From contig NZ_WBPF01000006.1 of assembly GCF_008923725.1 (NCBI RefSeq), forward strand, positions 1 to 64,000: a stretch of DNA of 64,000 nucleotides, in the 5' to 3' direction. Positions 49,983 through 58,143 of this stretch are shown here, one piece after another; the stretch's first letter is position 1; each line of letters opens with the position of its first letter. The notes under the pieces were generated by a model that did not search any database, had not been told where the DNA came from, and was given only the letters and a program-made list of their open reading frames with translations. The translations under genes were made by a program, and so were the position numbers. Source of the DNA: Bacillus sp. CH140a_4T (lineage in GTDB: Bacteria; Bacillota; Bacilli; Bacillales; Bacillaceae_G).

Positions 49983-50014
49983 AAGGAATCCATTTCATAC
50001 GAAACGGATTCCTT
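49983..50014 (-). terminator. Terminator of the PTS IIA gene
   Basis: AAGGAATCC...TTC and GAA...GGATTCCTT arms with a 4-nt loop (49983-49996 / 50001-50014) lie 11 nt after the stop. Confidence 0.85.
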
Positions 50015-50025
50015 TCATGCAATAA

Positions 50026-50523
50026 TTATTTCATTGTAACTTTCATTACTTCTGTTGAACCTTTTGTAGCAGTTACACCTACAGTTGTCTTAATAGACTC
50101 AGCTGCATCTGTATTTGTGATAACGATTGGAGTAATTGTACTTTTCGCTTTTTCACGGATTAATTCTAGGTCGAATGAGATTAATTTATCTCCAGCTTTT
50201 ACAGCTTGTCCTTCAGAAACGTGAGCTTCGAAACCTTCGCCTTCCATTTTTACAGTTTCTAATCCAACGTGGATTAAAATTTCTGTACCGTTTTTCGCTT
50301 TAATTCCAATCGCATGTTTCGTGTGGAATAATTGTACGATTTCACCATCAACTGGAGATACAACTACACCTTCAGTAGGATCGATTGCAACACCGTCGCC
50401 CATCATACGACCAGCGAATACTGGATCTGGTACTTCTTCAATATTTTTCACTGCTCCAGTTAATGGAGCTACGATTGTTTCTTCATTTGTTTTTGAACCT
50501 AAACCGAATAATTTTTTAAACAT
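50026..50523 (-). CDS. crr: PTS system glucose-type IIA component
   Basis: A free-standing EIIA-Glc of 165 residues that passes phosphate from HPr to sugar permeases. The active-site His is in EILIHVGLETVKMEGEGFEA and the helper His in FHTKHAIGIKAKNG. The N-terminus MFKKLFGLGSK is membrane-affine, as in Crr. Its final segment after about residue 150 (VGVTATKGSTEVMKVTMK) is slightly longer than usual. A cre-like site overlaps the promoter region. Confidence 0.92.
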   Translation of the reverse strand: MFKKLFGLGSKTNEETIVAPLTGAVKNIEEVPDPVFAGRMMGDGVAIDPTEGVVVSPVDGEIVQLFHTKHAIGIKAKNGTEILIHVGLETVKMEGEGFEAHVSEGQAVKAGDKLISFDLELIREKAKSTITPIVITNTDAAESIKTTVGVTATKGSTEVMKVTMK

Positions 50524-50611
50524 AGGATAGTCCTCCTTATAATTTACCTAAAAGTTTATAGGGCAATCTCTATTAAAGATCGAAATAAACGTAAGACCTC
50601 ATACTTCGAAT

Positions 50612-50634
50612 ATTATACTGTAAAAACGCTTTCG
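50612..50634 (-). promoter_or_regulatory. Promoter -10 and cre-like site upstream of the PTS IIA gene
   Basis: TATAAT on the minus strand (50617-50612) is preceded by TAAAAACGCTTTCG (50621-50634), which matches 12 of 14 positions of the CcpA cre consensus. A site in the spacer would repress. The -35 is poor. Confidence 0.45.
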
Positions 50635-50837
50635 AAATAAATTACGTCGTTGCTGCTAGACTCTTATTGTAGCGCCTCATAAAATTCCAGTCAATTCTGA
50701 TTGTCTGAATAACAATAAGAAGTTAACTTCTACTTATATTTTCTCTTTTTTTGCCTAACTTGTCTAGAGGTCTTTACTACATTTTATTTTTTGTCGCTAA
50801 TTTGTAAAATTATTTTCAAACTTTTTTCGAAACTCAC

Positions 50838-50873
50838 TTGACTTAAGTAAGTAACTATTTTATTATTACTTAC
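50838..50873 (+). promoter_or_regulatory. Promoter and operator of the doxX gene
   Basis: TTGACT (50838-50843), 17-nt spacer, TATTAT (50861-50866). An inverted repeat GTAAGTAA (50847-50854) and TTACTTAC (50866-50873) covers the spacer and -10, the classic place for a repressor. Confidence 0.6.
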
Positions 50874-50910
50874 ATAAGATAAGTTAATAACTTTTAGGAG
50901 GTTTTTTAAA

Positions 50911-51297
50911 ATGATGGATATCGGTCTTCTTATTATTCGTCTTATTATAGGTATTACATTCATGGGTCATGGTGCTCAAAAATTATTTGGTTGGTTTGGT
51001 GGCTACGGCCTGAAAGGAACTGGCGGCTGGATGGAGTCAATCGGCTTACGCCCTGGTGTATTCATGGCATTTATGGCTGGCGCAACTGAATTATTAGGTG
51101 GTTTCTTATTCGCATCAGGTATTTTCACTGCAATTGGTTCATTATTTATCGTTGGAACAATGTTAATGGCTATTTTCACTGTTCACGGAAAAAATGGTTA
51201 CTGGGTAACACAAAACGGATATGAATACAATTTAATGTTAATCGCCGTTGCTATTGGAGTAGCTTTAATCGGACCTGGTGCATACGTTTTATTATAA
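50911..51297 (+). CDS. DoxX family membrane protein
   Basis: A 128-residue protein with four spans. It opens IGLLIIRLIIGITFMGHGAQ and KLFGWFGGYGLKGTGGWMES, the conserved start of DoxX proteins (compare MhqP/CatD of B. subtilis), and has FMAFMAGATELLGGFLFASG. Relatives protect against thiol-reactive and quinone stress, often with dioxygenases. A strong AGGAGG site precedes the ATG. The upstream inverted repeat suggests repressor control, perhaps of the MarR/DUF24 type; this is inference. Confidence 0.88.
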   Translation: MMDIGLLIIRLIIGITFMGHGAQKLFGWFGGYGLKGTGGWMESIGLRPGVFMAFMAGATELLGGFLFASGIFTAIGSLFIVGTMLMAIFTVHGKNGYWVTQNGYEYNLMLIAVAIGVALIGPGAYVLL

Positions 51298-51328
51298 TTT
51301 TTATCTTGAATTCGAGATTATTTAGACG

Positions 51329-51366
51329 GAACTTACTTCATTGCGATTGAAGTAAGTTCTTTTTAT
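51329..51366 (+). terminator. Terminator of doxX
   Basis: GAACTTACTTCA (51329-51340) and TGAAGTAAGTTC (51348-51359), then TTTTTAT. Confidence 0.88.
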
Positions 51367-51456
51367 GTAATAAAAATATTATTTTCAGCAGGAGTTTCCC
51401 ACTAACATCTTGTAAACAAACAATAAGTCGTCATATTTAGAAAGGGGATTTTAAGC

Positions 51457-52068
51457 ATGTTATCCATTAATCCAAATGAACAAACGGAAAAAGAGAATTA
51501 CAAATTATTAACGGGAAGTATCATTCCACGCCCCGTCGCATTCGTTACTTCTGTAACAAAAGACGGCGTATTAAACGGAGCACCATATAGTTATTTCAAT
51601 ATTGTCGCTGCTAATCCACCACTTATCTCAGTTTCTGTACAACGAAAAGCAGGAACACCGAAAGATACTTCTCGAAACGCAATTGAAAAAGGTGAGTTTG
51701 TCGTACATATTTCTGATGAATCTTACGTAGAAGCAATTAACGAAACAGCAGCTAACCTCCCACCAAATGAGAGTGAAATTGAACTAGCAAAACTAACACC
51801 AATTGAAAGTGACGTAATCTCTGTTCCAGGTGTAAAAGAAGCAAATATTCGAATGGAATGCGTACTAGAACGCGCAATCCCCCTTGGCGGAACAGAAGAC
51901 TCACCAGCTTGCGACCTACTAATCGGACGCGTCGTTCGTTTCCACGTCGCAGAACACCTATACGAAAAAGGTCGCATTCACGCAGAAGGACTAAAACCAG
52001 TAAGCCGCCTAGCAGGACACAACTACGCAAAACTAGGAGAACAATTTGAATTGGTGAGGCCAATTTAA
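51457..52068 (+). CDS. Flavin reductase-like (FMN-binding) protein
   Basis: A 203-residue protein of the flavoredoxin/DIM6-NTAB family, which binds FMN and reduces flavins or small molecules. Typical features are the start TGSIIPRPVAFVTSVTKDG, NGAPYSYFNIVAANPPLISV, DTSRNAIEKGEFVVHISDE and the end CDLLIGRVVRFHVAEHLY. AAAGGGG precedes the ATG. The codon choice near the 3' end becomes C-rich at wobble positions. It lies behind doxX but has its own gap of 159 nt with a terminator between, so separate expression is likely. Confidence 0.88.
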   Translation: MLSINPNEQTEKENYKLLTGSIIPRPVAFVTSVTKDGVLNGAPYSYFNIVAANPPLISVSVQRKAGTPKDTSRNAIEKGEFVVHISDESYVEAINETAANLPPNESEIELAKLTPIESDVISVPGVKEANIRMECVLERAIPLGGTEDSPACDLLIGRVVRFHVAEHLYEKGRIHAEGLKPVSRLAGHNYAKLGEQFELVRPI

Positions 52069-52075
52069 AGGCAGA

Positions 52076-52183
52076 GGCGGCTCGTTCAGAATCGCAAGGC
52101 ACTTCAAGCTCTCGACCGTGAAGCGCTTTTTGCTTCATGCGAGAGAGCGAAATGACCGGAGATTCTAGCCGCTGGAACTGGAT
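52076..52183 (+). repeat. Nested-hairpin repeat element (subtype 1)
   Basis: It begins GGCGGCTCGTTCAGAATC and ends GATTCTAGCCGCTGGAACTG. Inner pairs are CTCTCG/CGAGAG and TGAAGC/GCTTCA, nested like a single long stem with bulges. It starts 8 nt after the flavin reductase stop. Confidence 0.8.
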
Positions 52184-52233
52184 ATATCTAAAAGTGGAAG
52201 CAATTCACTCAAAATAGAATACCTGTAAAATAA

Positions 52234-52267
52234 AAAGGCTGTACCAAAATAATTTGGTACAGTCTTT
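52234..52267. terminator. Bidirectional terminator
   Basis: AAAGGCTGTACCAAA and TTTGGTACAGTCTTT arms (52234-52248 / 52253-52267) stand between convergent genes and can serve both strands. Confidence 0.85.
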
Positions 52268-52284
52268 GCTAAAATCGTATCCCC

Positions 52285-52560
52285 TTATATCTCTTCTTTC
52301 TGCTCCTCTAAAGTAGGTACTTTCTCTTTTTTCGGTTTCCCAAGCTTAATTACGAAGAAGTATAGGGAAAGCAATGTAATAAGAAAAACGATTATAAACG
52401 GGTATGGAGAATAAAAGGCACGCGCCCCCTCCGTTTTTCCCGCAACAAACTTCAATGACTCAATATCTAAAAACTCAGCAAACATTTGTACACCGAGCAT
52501 ACTAAACCAAAAAACAAAAAAACTAATAATAATACCAAAAACTTGCTTCAATCTCGTCAT
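52285..52560 (-). CDS. Two-span membrane protein, unknown function
   Basis: A 91-residue protein with two hydrophobic spans (FGIIISFFVFWFSMLGVQMF and PFIIVFLITLLSLYFFVIK), a short middle loop ending KTEGARAFYSPY and a charged Lys/Glu tail (KPKKEKVPTLEEQKEEI). AAAGGATGAG precedes the ATG. I do not recognise the family. It is downstream of mntP and of the amber-interrupted mini-frame. Confidence 0.6.
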   Translation of the reverse strand: MTRLKQVFGIIISFFVFWFSMLGVQMFAEFLDIESLKFVAGKTEGARAFYSPYPFIIVFLITLLSLYFFVIKLGKPKKEKVPTLEEQKEEI

Positions 52561-52637
52561 TCATCTCATCCTTTCTATATTTATAATTGTTTGGCGTAAA
52601 TTAGTATAAATAAAACTATGCACAGAAAGGAACTATA

Positions 52638-52769
52638 TTACCATTCGCGAATTAATTTGATCCAACCTAAAATCGAAATTTGTAAAATAATACCCCAAAT
52701 AACAAGCTACCGTAACCACCTAGGGAAAAAAGTTAAAAATCGAATATACCATTCCAATAATTTATTCAT
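52638..52769 (-). pseudogene. Small hydrophobic frame interrupted by one amber codon
   Basis: A strong AGGAGG site leads into an ATG at 52769. The frame reads MNKLLEWYIRFLTFFPRWLR, then TAG, then LVIWGIILQISILGWIKLI and stops at 52638. Together this is a 42-residue membrane-type peptide with a single internal stop, so it looks like a recently broken small gene, or a site of readthrough. It lies 19 nt after mntP. Confidence 0.5.
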
Positions 52770-52788
52770 AACTCCCTCCTCCTTAAAA

Positions 52789-53337
52789 TTATATAGGAAA
52801 AAGGAGATGTAATCCAAATCCAACTAGAATGATACCACCTACTATCTCACCATATGTACCGAGCATATCTTTCGCATGTCTACCAATTAATAAACCAGTC
52901 CACGCTAATAACATACTAACAAATCCAAAAAGTAATATTGTAATAATCGTCTGCGCTCCGTAAATACCAAGACTAAGCCCTACTGAAAAACTATCTATAC
53001 TAACGCCAAATGCAAATACAAATAAACTAATTCCAATAGGGGCCGTTCTAGTCTTTTCATTCTCCAAAATAGAGGAATATACAATATAAAATCCTAGTCC
53101 AATTAATAAAATAGCACCTGCAAAATGTGCAATATCTCCATACTGCTCTGATAAAAAACGCCCTAATACCATCCCTATAAAAGGCATGATAATATGAAAT
53201 ATCCCTATCGTCATACCGATATACATGATTTGTCTTACCTTTAAGGTCATCATCCCCATACCAAGACTCACCGAGAACGCATCCATCCCTAAGGCGAATG
53301 CCATAATTATTAAAGGTATTAGCTGTTCAAACGTCAT
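52789..53337 (-). CDS. mntP: Manganese efflux pump MntP
   Basis: A 182-residue, six-span Mn(II) exporter. The two inverted halves each carry the acidic metal motif: [16 protein letters not shown] near residue 15 and [18 protein letters not shown] near residue 110. This matches YwlD/MntP of B. subtilis by position, after ywlC. The ribosome site GAGGAGG is 6 nt before the ATG but is buried in a predicted hairpin, which may control translation. Confidence 0.95.
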   Translation of the reverse strand: MTFEQLIPLIIMAFALGMDAFSVSLGMGMMTLKVRQIMYIGMTIGIFHIIMPFIGMVLGRFLSEQYGDIAHFAGAILLIGLGFYIVYSSILENEKTRTAPIGISLFVFAFGVSIDSFSVGLSLGIYGAQTIITILLFGFVSMLLAWTGLLIGRHAKDMLGTYGEIVGGIILVGFGLHLLFPI

Positions 53338-53345
53338 TCATGTCC

Positions 53346-53386
53346 CTCCTCGGACGTGCTACTTCAAAATATGCTTATCCGAGGAG
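53346..53386 (-). promoter_or_regulatory. Hairpin burying the mntP ribosome-binding site
   Basis: CTCCTCGGA (53386-53378 in the minus reading) pairs perfectly with TCCGAGGAG (53354-53346), which is the mntP Shine-Dalgarno region. The loop is 23 nt. It fits in the 77-nt gap between sua5 and mntP. Confidence 0.55.
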
Positions 53387-53414
53387 AAATATTCTGTTTG
53401 CTAATCGTACCTTA

Positions 53415-54455
53415 TCATTCAGTAATAATTTGATGTCCTGCCGCCTTCGTTAAGCGATTCATAATGGCATTCCCTATTCCTTCATTCGGGAATGATTCAC
53501 TAAAAATAACATCTACTTCACTTGCATCAAATGTTCTAAGTACATCATATAATTTAGTCGCAACGCTAGCTAAATTGCTTCTTACACCACAAGACAATAC
53601 AACATCCGCGCCATATACATGCTGATACTCTTCTGTCGTTAATACACCTACTTTGAATCCTTCTTCCTTCTTCTCATCCACAAGGCGTTGAATAAATTCA
53701 CGTGAACCTTCAACAATACTCAGTGGCGCTTTCGGTGCATAATGCGTATATTTCATTCCAGGTGATTTCGGTTTTTCCTTCTCATCCTTTAAAGCCGGAT
53801 CTAAAGAAACCGTGCCAATCACCGCTTCCAATTGTTCTTTCGTAATCCCACCTGGGCGTAATATCGTTGGCACAGCGCTCGTACAATCAATTACAGTCGA
53901 TTCAACACCTACGCCTGTTGCACCACCATCTACAATACCTGCAATTTTCTCATTTAAGTCTTCATATACGTGAGATGCTAACGTCGGACTTGGACGACCA
54001 GAACGATTCGCACTCGGTGCTGCAACAGGTACATTTGCCTCCTCAATAAGAGCAAGCGCTATTGGATGATCAGGCATTCTTACTCCAACTGTATTAAGTC
54101 CTGCCGTCACCTTCTCTGAAATCCCTTCTTTTCTAGGTAAAATAATTGTTAACGGGCCTGGCCAAAAATGCTCCATTAACTTCTCTGCAACTGACGGGAT
54201 TTCTTTCACAATCCCATCTAACTGTGATTTTGTACCGATGTGGACAATAAGTGGATTATCACTCGGTCTTCCTTTCGCTTCAAAAATTTTCGCGATCGCT
54301 TCATCATTCATCGCATTTGCGCCTAGTCCATATACCGTTTCTGTAGGGAAGGCAATCGCCTCGTTTTCCCTTAATAATTTTGCTGCTTCTTGTAACTGTG
54401 GATAATATTTTTTTCTTTCCACAACATTATCCACAACCCACATATTTGTATGCAT
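53415..54455 (-). CDS. ywlC: Threonylcarbamoyl-AMP synthase
   Basis: The Sua5/YwlC enzyme makes threonylcarbamoyl-AMP for the t6A37 modification of ANN-decoding tRNAs. The 346-residue product has the YrdC domain (residues 15-210: AIAFPTETVYGLGANAMNDE, KGRPSDNPLIVHIG, PAPSANRSGRPSPT-like VAAPSANRSGRPSP) and a C-terminal Sua5 domain (KSPGMKYTHYAPKAPL onward). A cluster of DnaA boxes lies over and upstream of its start, as reported for the ywlC promoter in B. subtilis. Confidence 0.95.
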   Translation of the reverse strand: MHTNMWVVDNVVERKKYYPQLQEAAKLLRENEAIAFPTETVYGLGANAMNDEAIAKIFEAKGRPSDNPLIVHIGTKSQLDGIVKEIPSVAEKLMEHFWPGPLTIILPRKEGISEKVTAGLNTVGVRMPDHPIALALIEEANVPVAAPSANRSGRPSPTLASHVYEDLNEKIAGIVDGGATGVGVESTVIDCTSAVPTILRPGGITKEQLEAVIGTVSLDPALKDEKEKPKSPGMKYTHYAPKAPLSIVEGSREFIQRLVDEKKEEGFKVGVLTTEEYQHVYGADVVLSCGVRSNLASVATKLYDVLRTFDASEVDVIFSESFPNEGIGNAIMNRLTKAAGHQIITE

Positions 54456-54833
54456 TTTTTCCCACGTCCTTTTCTACCCTGAAATACTTGTCTATTTTTA
54501 GTTTACTATGAGATTTATCCAAAAGACAAACAAGGTTTATCCACAAAATGTGGATAAACCTAATTAATCCGTGGATAACTTTGTGAATAGCTGACAATTT
54601 AGTATTATTGCATTTGGCTCTTTTATATTTTTACAAAAGTGTTCTAACTGTCGAATTCCCTCTGGTACGTTTTCTTTCTCTATAGTAACAAAGTCAAAAA
54701 ACTGAAAGATTGTTATAGATTGTGGATGATTTGTTAGTAAGTACAATTGTCGAATATTTTTTTCGTTCATATACTGCAAAAACATTTCAAAAAAATATAA
54801 GAAAGTCTGTTTATCCACATTAGGTGTGAATAA
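54427..54833. promoter_or_regulatory. DnaA-box cluster around the sua5/ywlC promoter
   Basis: Five perfect TTATNCACA boxes occur at 54427-54435 (+), 54537-54545 (+), 54549-54557 (-), 54811-54819 (+) and 54825-54833 (-). Three more match 8 of 9 positions: 54515-54523 (+), 54570-54578 (-), 54582-54590 (-). Eight in about 400 nt is far above chance. The region spans the sua5 start, the intergenic gap and the 3' half of the next gene. Confidence 0.75.
54534..54560 (-). terminator. Terminator of the ywlB-like gene, made of two DnaA boxes
   Basis: GGTTTATCCACA and TGTGGATAAACC (54534-54545 / 54549-54560) form a perfect 12-bp stem with an AAA loop, followed on the minus strand by TTGTTTGTCTTTT. It starts 3 nt after the stop. 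Confidence 0.75.
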
Positions 54834-55022
54834 ACAAGAACGGATAAGCACATCTTCTCCACTTTGTTCATAACCAATTACAGCCCTTATTTCTTCCGCC
54901 TCTTCCAAAATCATAAATTGCGCGTACAACTCATTTATTTTATCATCTTTTTTATTAGCTTGTCCGAAAAAAGAATGCAATCTTTCCACATCTGCTTTTT
55001 TCGCAAAATATACTTTCTTCAT
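54564..55022 (-). CDS. ywlB: YwlB-like (GNAT-type) protein
   Basis: A 152-residue protein with a GNAT-like layout: strand and helix start (MKKVYFAKKADVERLHSFFG), EEIRAVIGYEQSGEDVLIRS as the central strands, and a helix before QLYLLTNHPQSITIFQFFDF. No clear acetyl-CoA loop (R/Q-x-x-G-x-G/A) is visible, so catalytic activity is uncertain. Name and family rest mainly on position between spoIIR and ywlC, as in B. subtilis, and on length. AGAGGAGGG precedes the ATG. Confidence 0.65.
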   Translation of the reverse strand: MKKVYFAKKADVERLHSFFGQANKKDDKINELYAQFMILEEAEEIRAVIGYEQSGEDVLIRSCLFTPNVDKQTFLYFFEMFLQYMNEKNIRQLYLLTNHPQSITIFQFFDFVTIEKENVPEGIRQLEHFCKNIKEPNAIILNCQLFTKLSTD

Positions 55023-55071
55023 AGTAAATCCCTCCTCTTTTTTATATATGAGAAGGGACCTACTAATAGTA

Positions 55072-55914
55072 CTATTTAGAGAATAAAGATGTAAAAGCTT
55101 CTACAATAAATAACTTAACTTCTGGCTTTTCTTCCTCTTCCTCTACTTTTACATACTCATTTTGTTTTTCTTGCTTTTGTTCCACAGGCTTCTCCACTTT
55201 GTCCACAGTTTTTGTTTCTTCTTTACTTACAGGTTGTTCTTCTACTTTCTTTTCAGAAGCTGTTACTTTTTTTGCGACTTCCTGCTTTATAACTTTCGTT
55301 TCTTTCACTTTATCCTCTTTCTTCTCTTGTACCTCCACTACTTCCTCATCTTGCTCCTTAACTTCCCCCTCTTCAGGAGATTCAGCCTTCACAACATGCT
55401 CTTCTTTCCTTACAGCTGTACCACTTGAAAAATCTAAGAAACACATCGGTGGAAATAATACACACCACCAGTTTGCCCCTTCACCTTCCCCAATTGTAAT
55501 CAATACTGCCTCATATTCCCCTGCTGGATAAATAAAATTCCCATATACCTTTGTAGGAAACTTTACATTCTTACTAAATTTCACTTGAAATGAATCTTTA
55601 CTTCCTTCTTGTTTCAACGTATTTGCCACTGTTTTTTCGATTTCTGGAATATGACTTTGAATGACTTTACGTGCCTCTTCAAATGAAGTTAAATCCGCTA
55701 CCCATCCATCAATTTGTGCTTTTACTTCATCACGCACTTTTCGCTTTAAAGCCTGGTCTTTATCTGAATCACTATTTGCTAAAATCCGTAATCGAACGGC
55801 CTCTTTCGGAATAACTGAAGGCCCTTTCGCATCAGCTTTCATATATCCAAACTGCACAAGCAACTGTGCACCAATTAATAATAGAAGAAGATAAGCAATA
55901 ACTTGTTTTTTCAT
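55072..55914 (-). CDS. spoIIR: Stage II sporulation protein R
   Basis: SpoIIR is secreted from the forespore and triggers SpoIIGA to cleave pro-sigma-E in the mother cell. ATG 55914 follows GGTGGAGG and gives 280 residues. Residues 5-22 are a signal/anchor. The core (VRLRILANSDSDKDQALKRK, WWCVLFPPMCFLD) is intact to about residue 165. Then come some 85 Glu/Lys/Val-rich residues before the short conserved end VKLFIVEAFTSLF. The B. subtilis protein is about 224 residues, so this insert is the main oddity. A sigma-F-like promoter lies upstream. Confidence 0.94.
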   Translation of the reverse strand: MKKQVIAYLLLLLIGAQLLVQFGYMKADAKGPSVIPKEAVRLRILANSDSDKDQALKRKVRDEVKAQIDGWVADLTSFEEARKVIQSHIPEIEKTVANTLKQEGSKDSFQVKFSKNVKFPTKVYGNFIYPAGEYEAVLITIGEGEGANWWCVLFPPMCFLDFSSGTAVRKEEHVVKAESPEEGEVKEQDEEVVEVQEKKEDKVKETKVIKQEVAKKVTASEKKVEEQPVSKEETKTVDKVEKPVEQKQEKQNEYVKVEEEEEKPEVKLFIVEAFTSLFSK

Positions 55915-55938
55915 TTCCTCCACCTTCCCTTCTACAAA

Positions 55939-55968
55939 CAGTGTGGACAGACTTTCATCTTTCTAAAC
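55939..55968 (-). promoter_or_regulatory. Sigma-F-like promoter of spoIIR
   Basis: Minus strand GTTTA (55968-55964), 15-nt spacer, GTCCACACTG (55948-55939). Spacing and the G-T-n-n-A-n-A pattern match the spoIIQ promoter candidate in this window. Confidence 0.5.
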
Positions 55969-56002
55969 TATTAAATTCAAAATCTATATAAATTTTCCCA
56001 CA

Positions 56003-56032
56003 AAAAAATAGAGTAAGGTGTGAACCTTACTC
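56003..56032 (-). terminator. Terminator of prmC
   Basis: GAGTAAGGT/ACCTTACTC stem (56011-56019 / 56024-56032) overlaps the stop and is followed by TATTTTTTTG on the minus strand. Confidence 0.88.
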
Positions 56033-56878
56033 CATCTCTGCAAATACCATACGATCTTTTCCATTAATATCAAAAACAATCTCAACATGAGCATGTGGAA
56101 AAGCTTGTTGTAACAGCCCTTTTACATCCTCACCTTGCCCTACTCCAATTTCAAATGCCACAATTGCTTTCTCCTGCAATACATTCGGCAACTCTTCCAT
56201 AAAACGGCGATAGAAATCTAATCCGTCTTCACCGCCAACAAGTGCTCTCTTTGGCTCATGCTCTTTCACCACAGGAGAAAGGCCACGCCAATCCACTTCC
56301 GGTATATATGGGGGGTTTGAAACAACAACATCTAACTTTTGACCTGTTTGATAAAATGGTGACAATAAATCACCATGATAGAACGTTACTTCTGCGCCCA
56401 AATTTTTTGCATTTTCTTTTGCAACTTCAATCGACTCTTGTGCAATATCTACCGTATACACATGAAGATTTTTATTTTCTAAAGCAAGCGTAATCGAAAT
56501 CGCTCCGCTACCTGTACCGATATCTGCTACATGTAGTTTCTCATCACCAAAATGGCGCTCGATTCTTTCTAACACTCCCACTATAAGCTCTTCTGTTTCC
56601 GGTCTTGGTATTAATACTTCTTCATTCACAAAGAAAGATCGTCCATAAAACATTTCATAACCGATCATATATTGAATAGGAATACCTTCTACATGCTTAT
56701 GAATAAAATCCGTAAAACTTGTTTCTTGTTCCACAGTTATTTCTTCACGCATATTCATGAGCATTCCGGTTCTGTTCGTCTTTAATACATGACAAAGGAC
56801 AATTTCTCCCGCATTTTCATCTCGTCCATTTTCCTGTAAAAAAGAAGAAGCCCATTTCAGGGCTTCATAGACACGCAT
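56027..56878 (-). CDS. prmC: Release factor glutamine methyltransferase
   Basis: PrmC methylates the Gln of the GGQ motif in release factors using SAM. The 283-residue protein has an N-terminal helical domain, the SAM motif [17 protein letters not shown] near residue 115 and the catalytic [13 protein letters not shown] near residue 185. It overlaps prfA, its substrate gene, as TAATG, so the enzyme and substrate are translated together. Confidence 0.97.
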   Translation of the reverse strand: MRVYEALKWASSFLQENGRDENAGEIVLCHVLKTNRTGMLMNMREEITVEQETSFTDFIHKHVEGIPIQYMIGYEMFYGRSFFVNEEVLIPRPETEELIVGVLERIERHFGDEKLHVADIGTGSGAISITLALENKNLHVYTVDIAQESIEVAKENAKNLGAEVTFYHGDLLSPFYQTGQKLDVVVSNPPYIPEVDWRGLSPVVKEHEPKRALVGGEDGLDFYRRFMEELPNVLQEKAIVAFEIGVGQGEDVKGLLQQAFPHAHVEIVFDINGKDRMVFAEME

Positions 56879-57945
56879 TACTCAGCTGCCTCCATCTTTT
56901 GAGCCTGATCTTCCATCACTAAGGCATTGATGAAATCATCTAACTTACCTTGTAAGATTTGATCTAGCTTTTGAATCGTTAAACCGATTCGATGGTCTGT
57001 AACACGGTTTTGCGGGAAATTATACGTACGAATACGCTCTGAACGATCACCCGTACCAACAGCTTGTTTACGGTTTTGATCATACTCAGCTTGCGCCTCT
57101 TGTCTAAACTTATCATAAACACGTGCGCGTAATACTTTCATCGCTTTTTCTTTATTCTTAATTTGTGATTTCTCATCCTGACACGATACAACTACACCAG
57201 TCGGTAAATGCGTTAAACGTACCGCTGACATCGTTGTATTAACACTTTGTCCACCAGGACCACTAGAAGCAAACGTATCAACACGAACATCTTTTTCATG
57301 AATACTAATTTCTACTTCTTCTGCCTCTGGTAATACAGCTACAGTTGCTGTAGATGTATGAATACGTCCACCAGATTCCGTTTCAGGAACACGTTGCACA
57401 CGGTGAGCACCATTCTCGAATTTCAGCTTCGCGAACGCACCTTTACCGTTAATCATAAAGATAATCTCTTTATATCCACCTAACTCTGTATAGCTCGCTT
57501 CGATAATTTCAGTTTTCCAACCTTGTACCTCAGCATAACGGCTATACATACGATATAAATCACCAGCAAATAAAGCCGCCTCATCACCACCAGCAGCGCC
57601 ACGAACCTCAACGATAACGTTTTTATCATCATTAGGGTCTTTTGGAACAAGTAAAATTTTCAGACGCTCTGACAATTCTTTATCTTGTCCTTCTAATTCA
57701 GAAACCTCTTCTTTTACCATGTCACGCATATCAGCGTCTAACTTATCTTCTAACATTGCTTTTGCATCTCTTAATTGCTCACGAACATCTTTATACTCAC
57801 GGTACACCTCTACCGTTTCCTGCATATCAGATTGTTCCTTTGAATACTCACGAAGCTTATTCGTATCGCTAATAACCTCTGGGTCACTTAACAATTCATT
57901 TAACTTCTCATAACGATCTTCTACAGCTTGCAAACGATCTAACAC
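56878..57945 (-). CDS. prfA: Peptide chain release factor 1
   Basis: RF1 ends translation at UAA and UAG. I start at GTG 57945, 6 nt after GAGGTG, which gives the canonical (M)[18 protein letters not shown] and 355 residues; a second GTG at 57954 is less well placed. The GGQ loop is in [20 protein letters not shown], and the stop-codon-reading PxT motif is consistent with [15 protein letters not shown]. It precedes prmC with a TAATG overlap. Confidence 0.97.
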   Translation of the reverse strand: MLDRLQAVEDRYEKLNELLSDPEVISDTNKLREYSKEQSDMQETVEVYREYKDVREQLRDAKAMLEDKLDADMRDMVKEEVSELEGQDKELSERLKILLVPKDPNDDKNVIVEVRGAAGGDEAALFAGDLYRMYSRYAEVQGWKTEIIEASYTELGGYKEIIFMINGKGAFAKLKFENGAHRVQRVPETESGGRIHTSTATVAVLPEAEEVEISIHEKDVRVDTFASSGPGGQSVNTTMSAVRLTHLPTGVVVSCQDEKSQIKNKEKAMKVLRARVYDKFRQEAQAEYDQNRKQAVGTGDRSERIRTYNFPQNRVTDHRIGLTIQKLDQILQGKLDDFINALVMEDQAQKMEAAE

Positions 57946-58020
57946 ACCATTCACCTCTACATCCTAGTATCTAATACAAATAGTATATGGTACTTAATCA
58001 AAAAAACGCAAATTATATTT

Positions 58021-58135
58021 AAAAGCGTAAGCGGCTTGCTCAGAATCGCAGGACATTGGAACTCTCGACCTTGAAGCGCTCTTTGCTTCGAGCGAGAGAG
58101 TGAAATGACCGGAGATTCTAGCCGCTGGAGCTAGA
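58021..58135 (+). repeat. Nested-hairpin repeat element (subtype 1)
   Basis: The same architecture as 52076-52183: AAGCGGCT...CAGAATC at the left, GATTCTAGCCGCTGG at the right, with CTCTCG/CGAGAG and GAAGCG/GCTTCG inside. It lies in the tdk-prfA gap. Confidence 0.8.
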
Positions 58136-58143
58136 TAATATTT

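Noticed and set aside
51752-52138. Antisense frames over the flavin reductase gene
   Set aside because: They are Arg- or Leu/Val-rich shadows produced by the C-ending codons of the real gene and have no start signals.
53338-53414. yybP-ykoY manganese riboswitch upstream of mntP
   Set aside because: The gap is only 77 nt and I could not find the conserved loop sequences of that riboswitch, so only the hairpin is reported.
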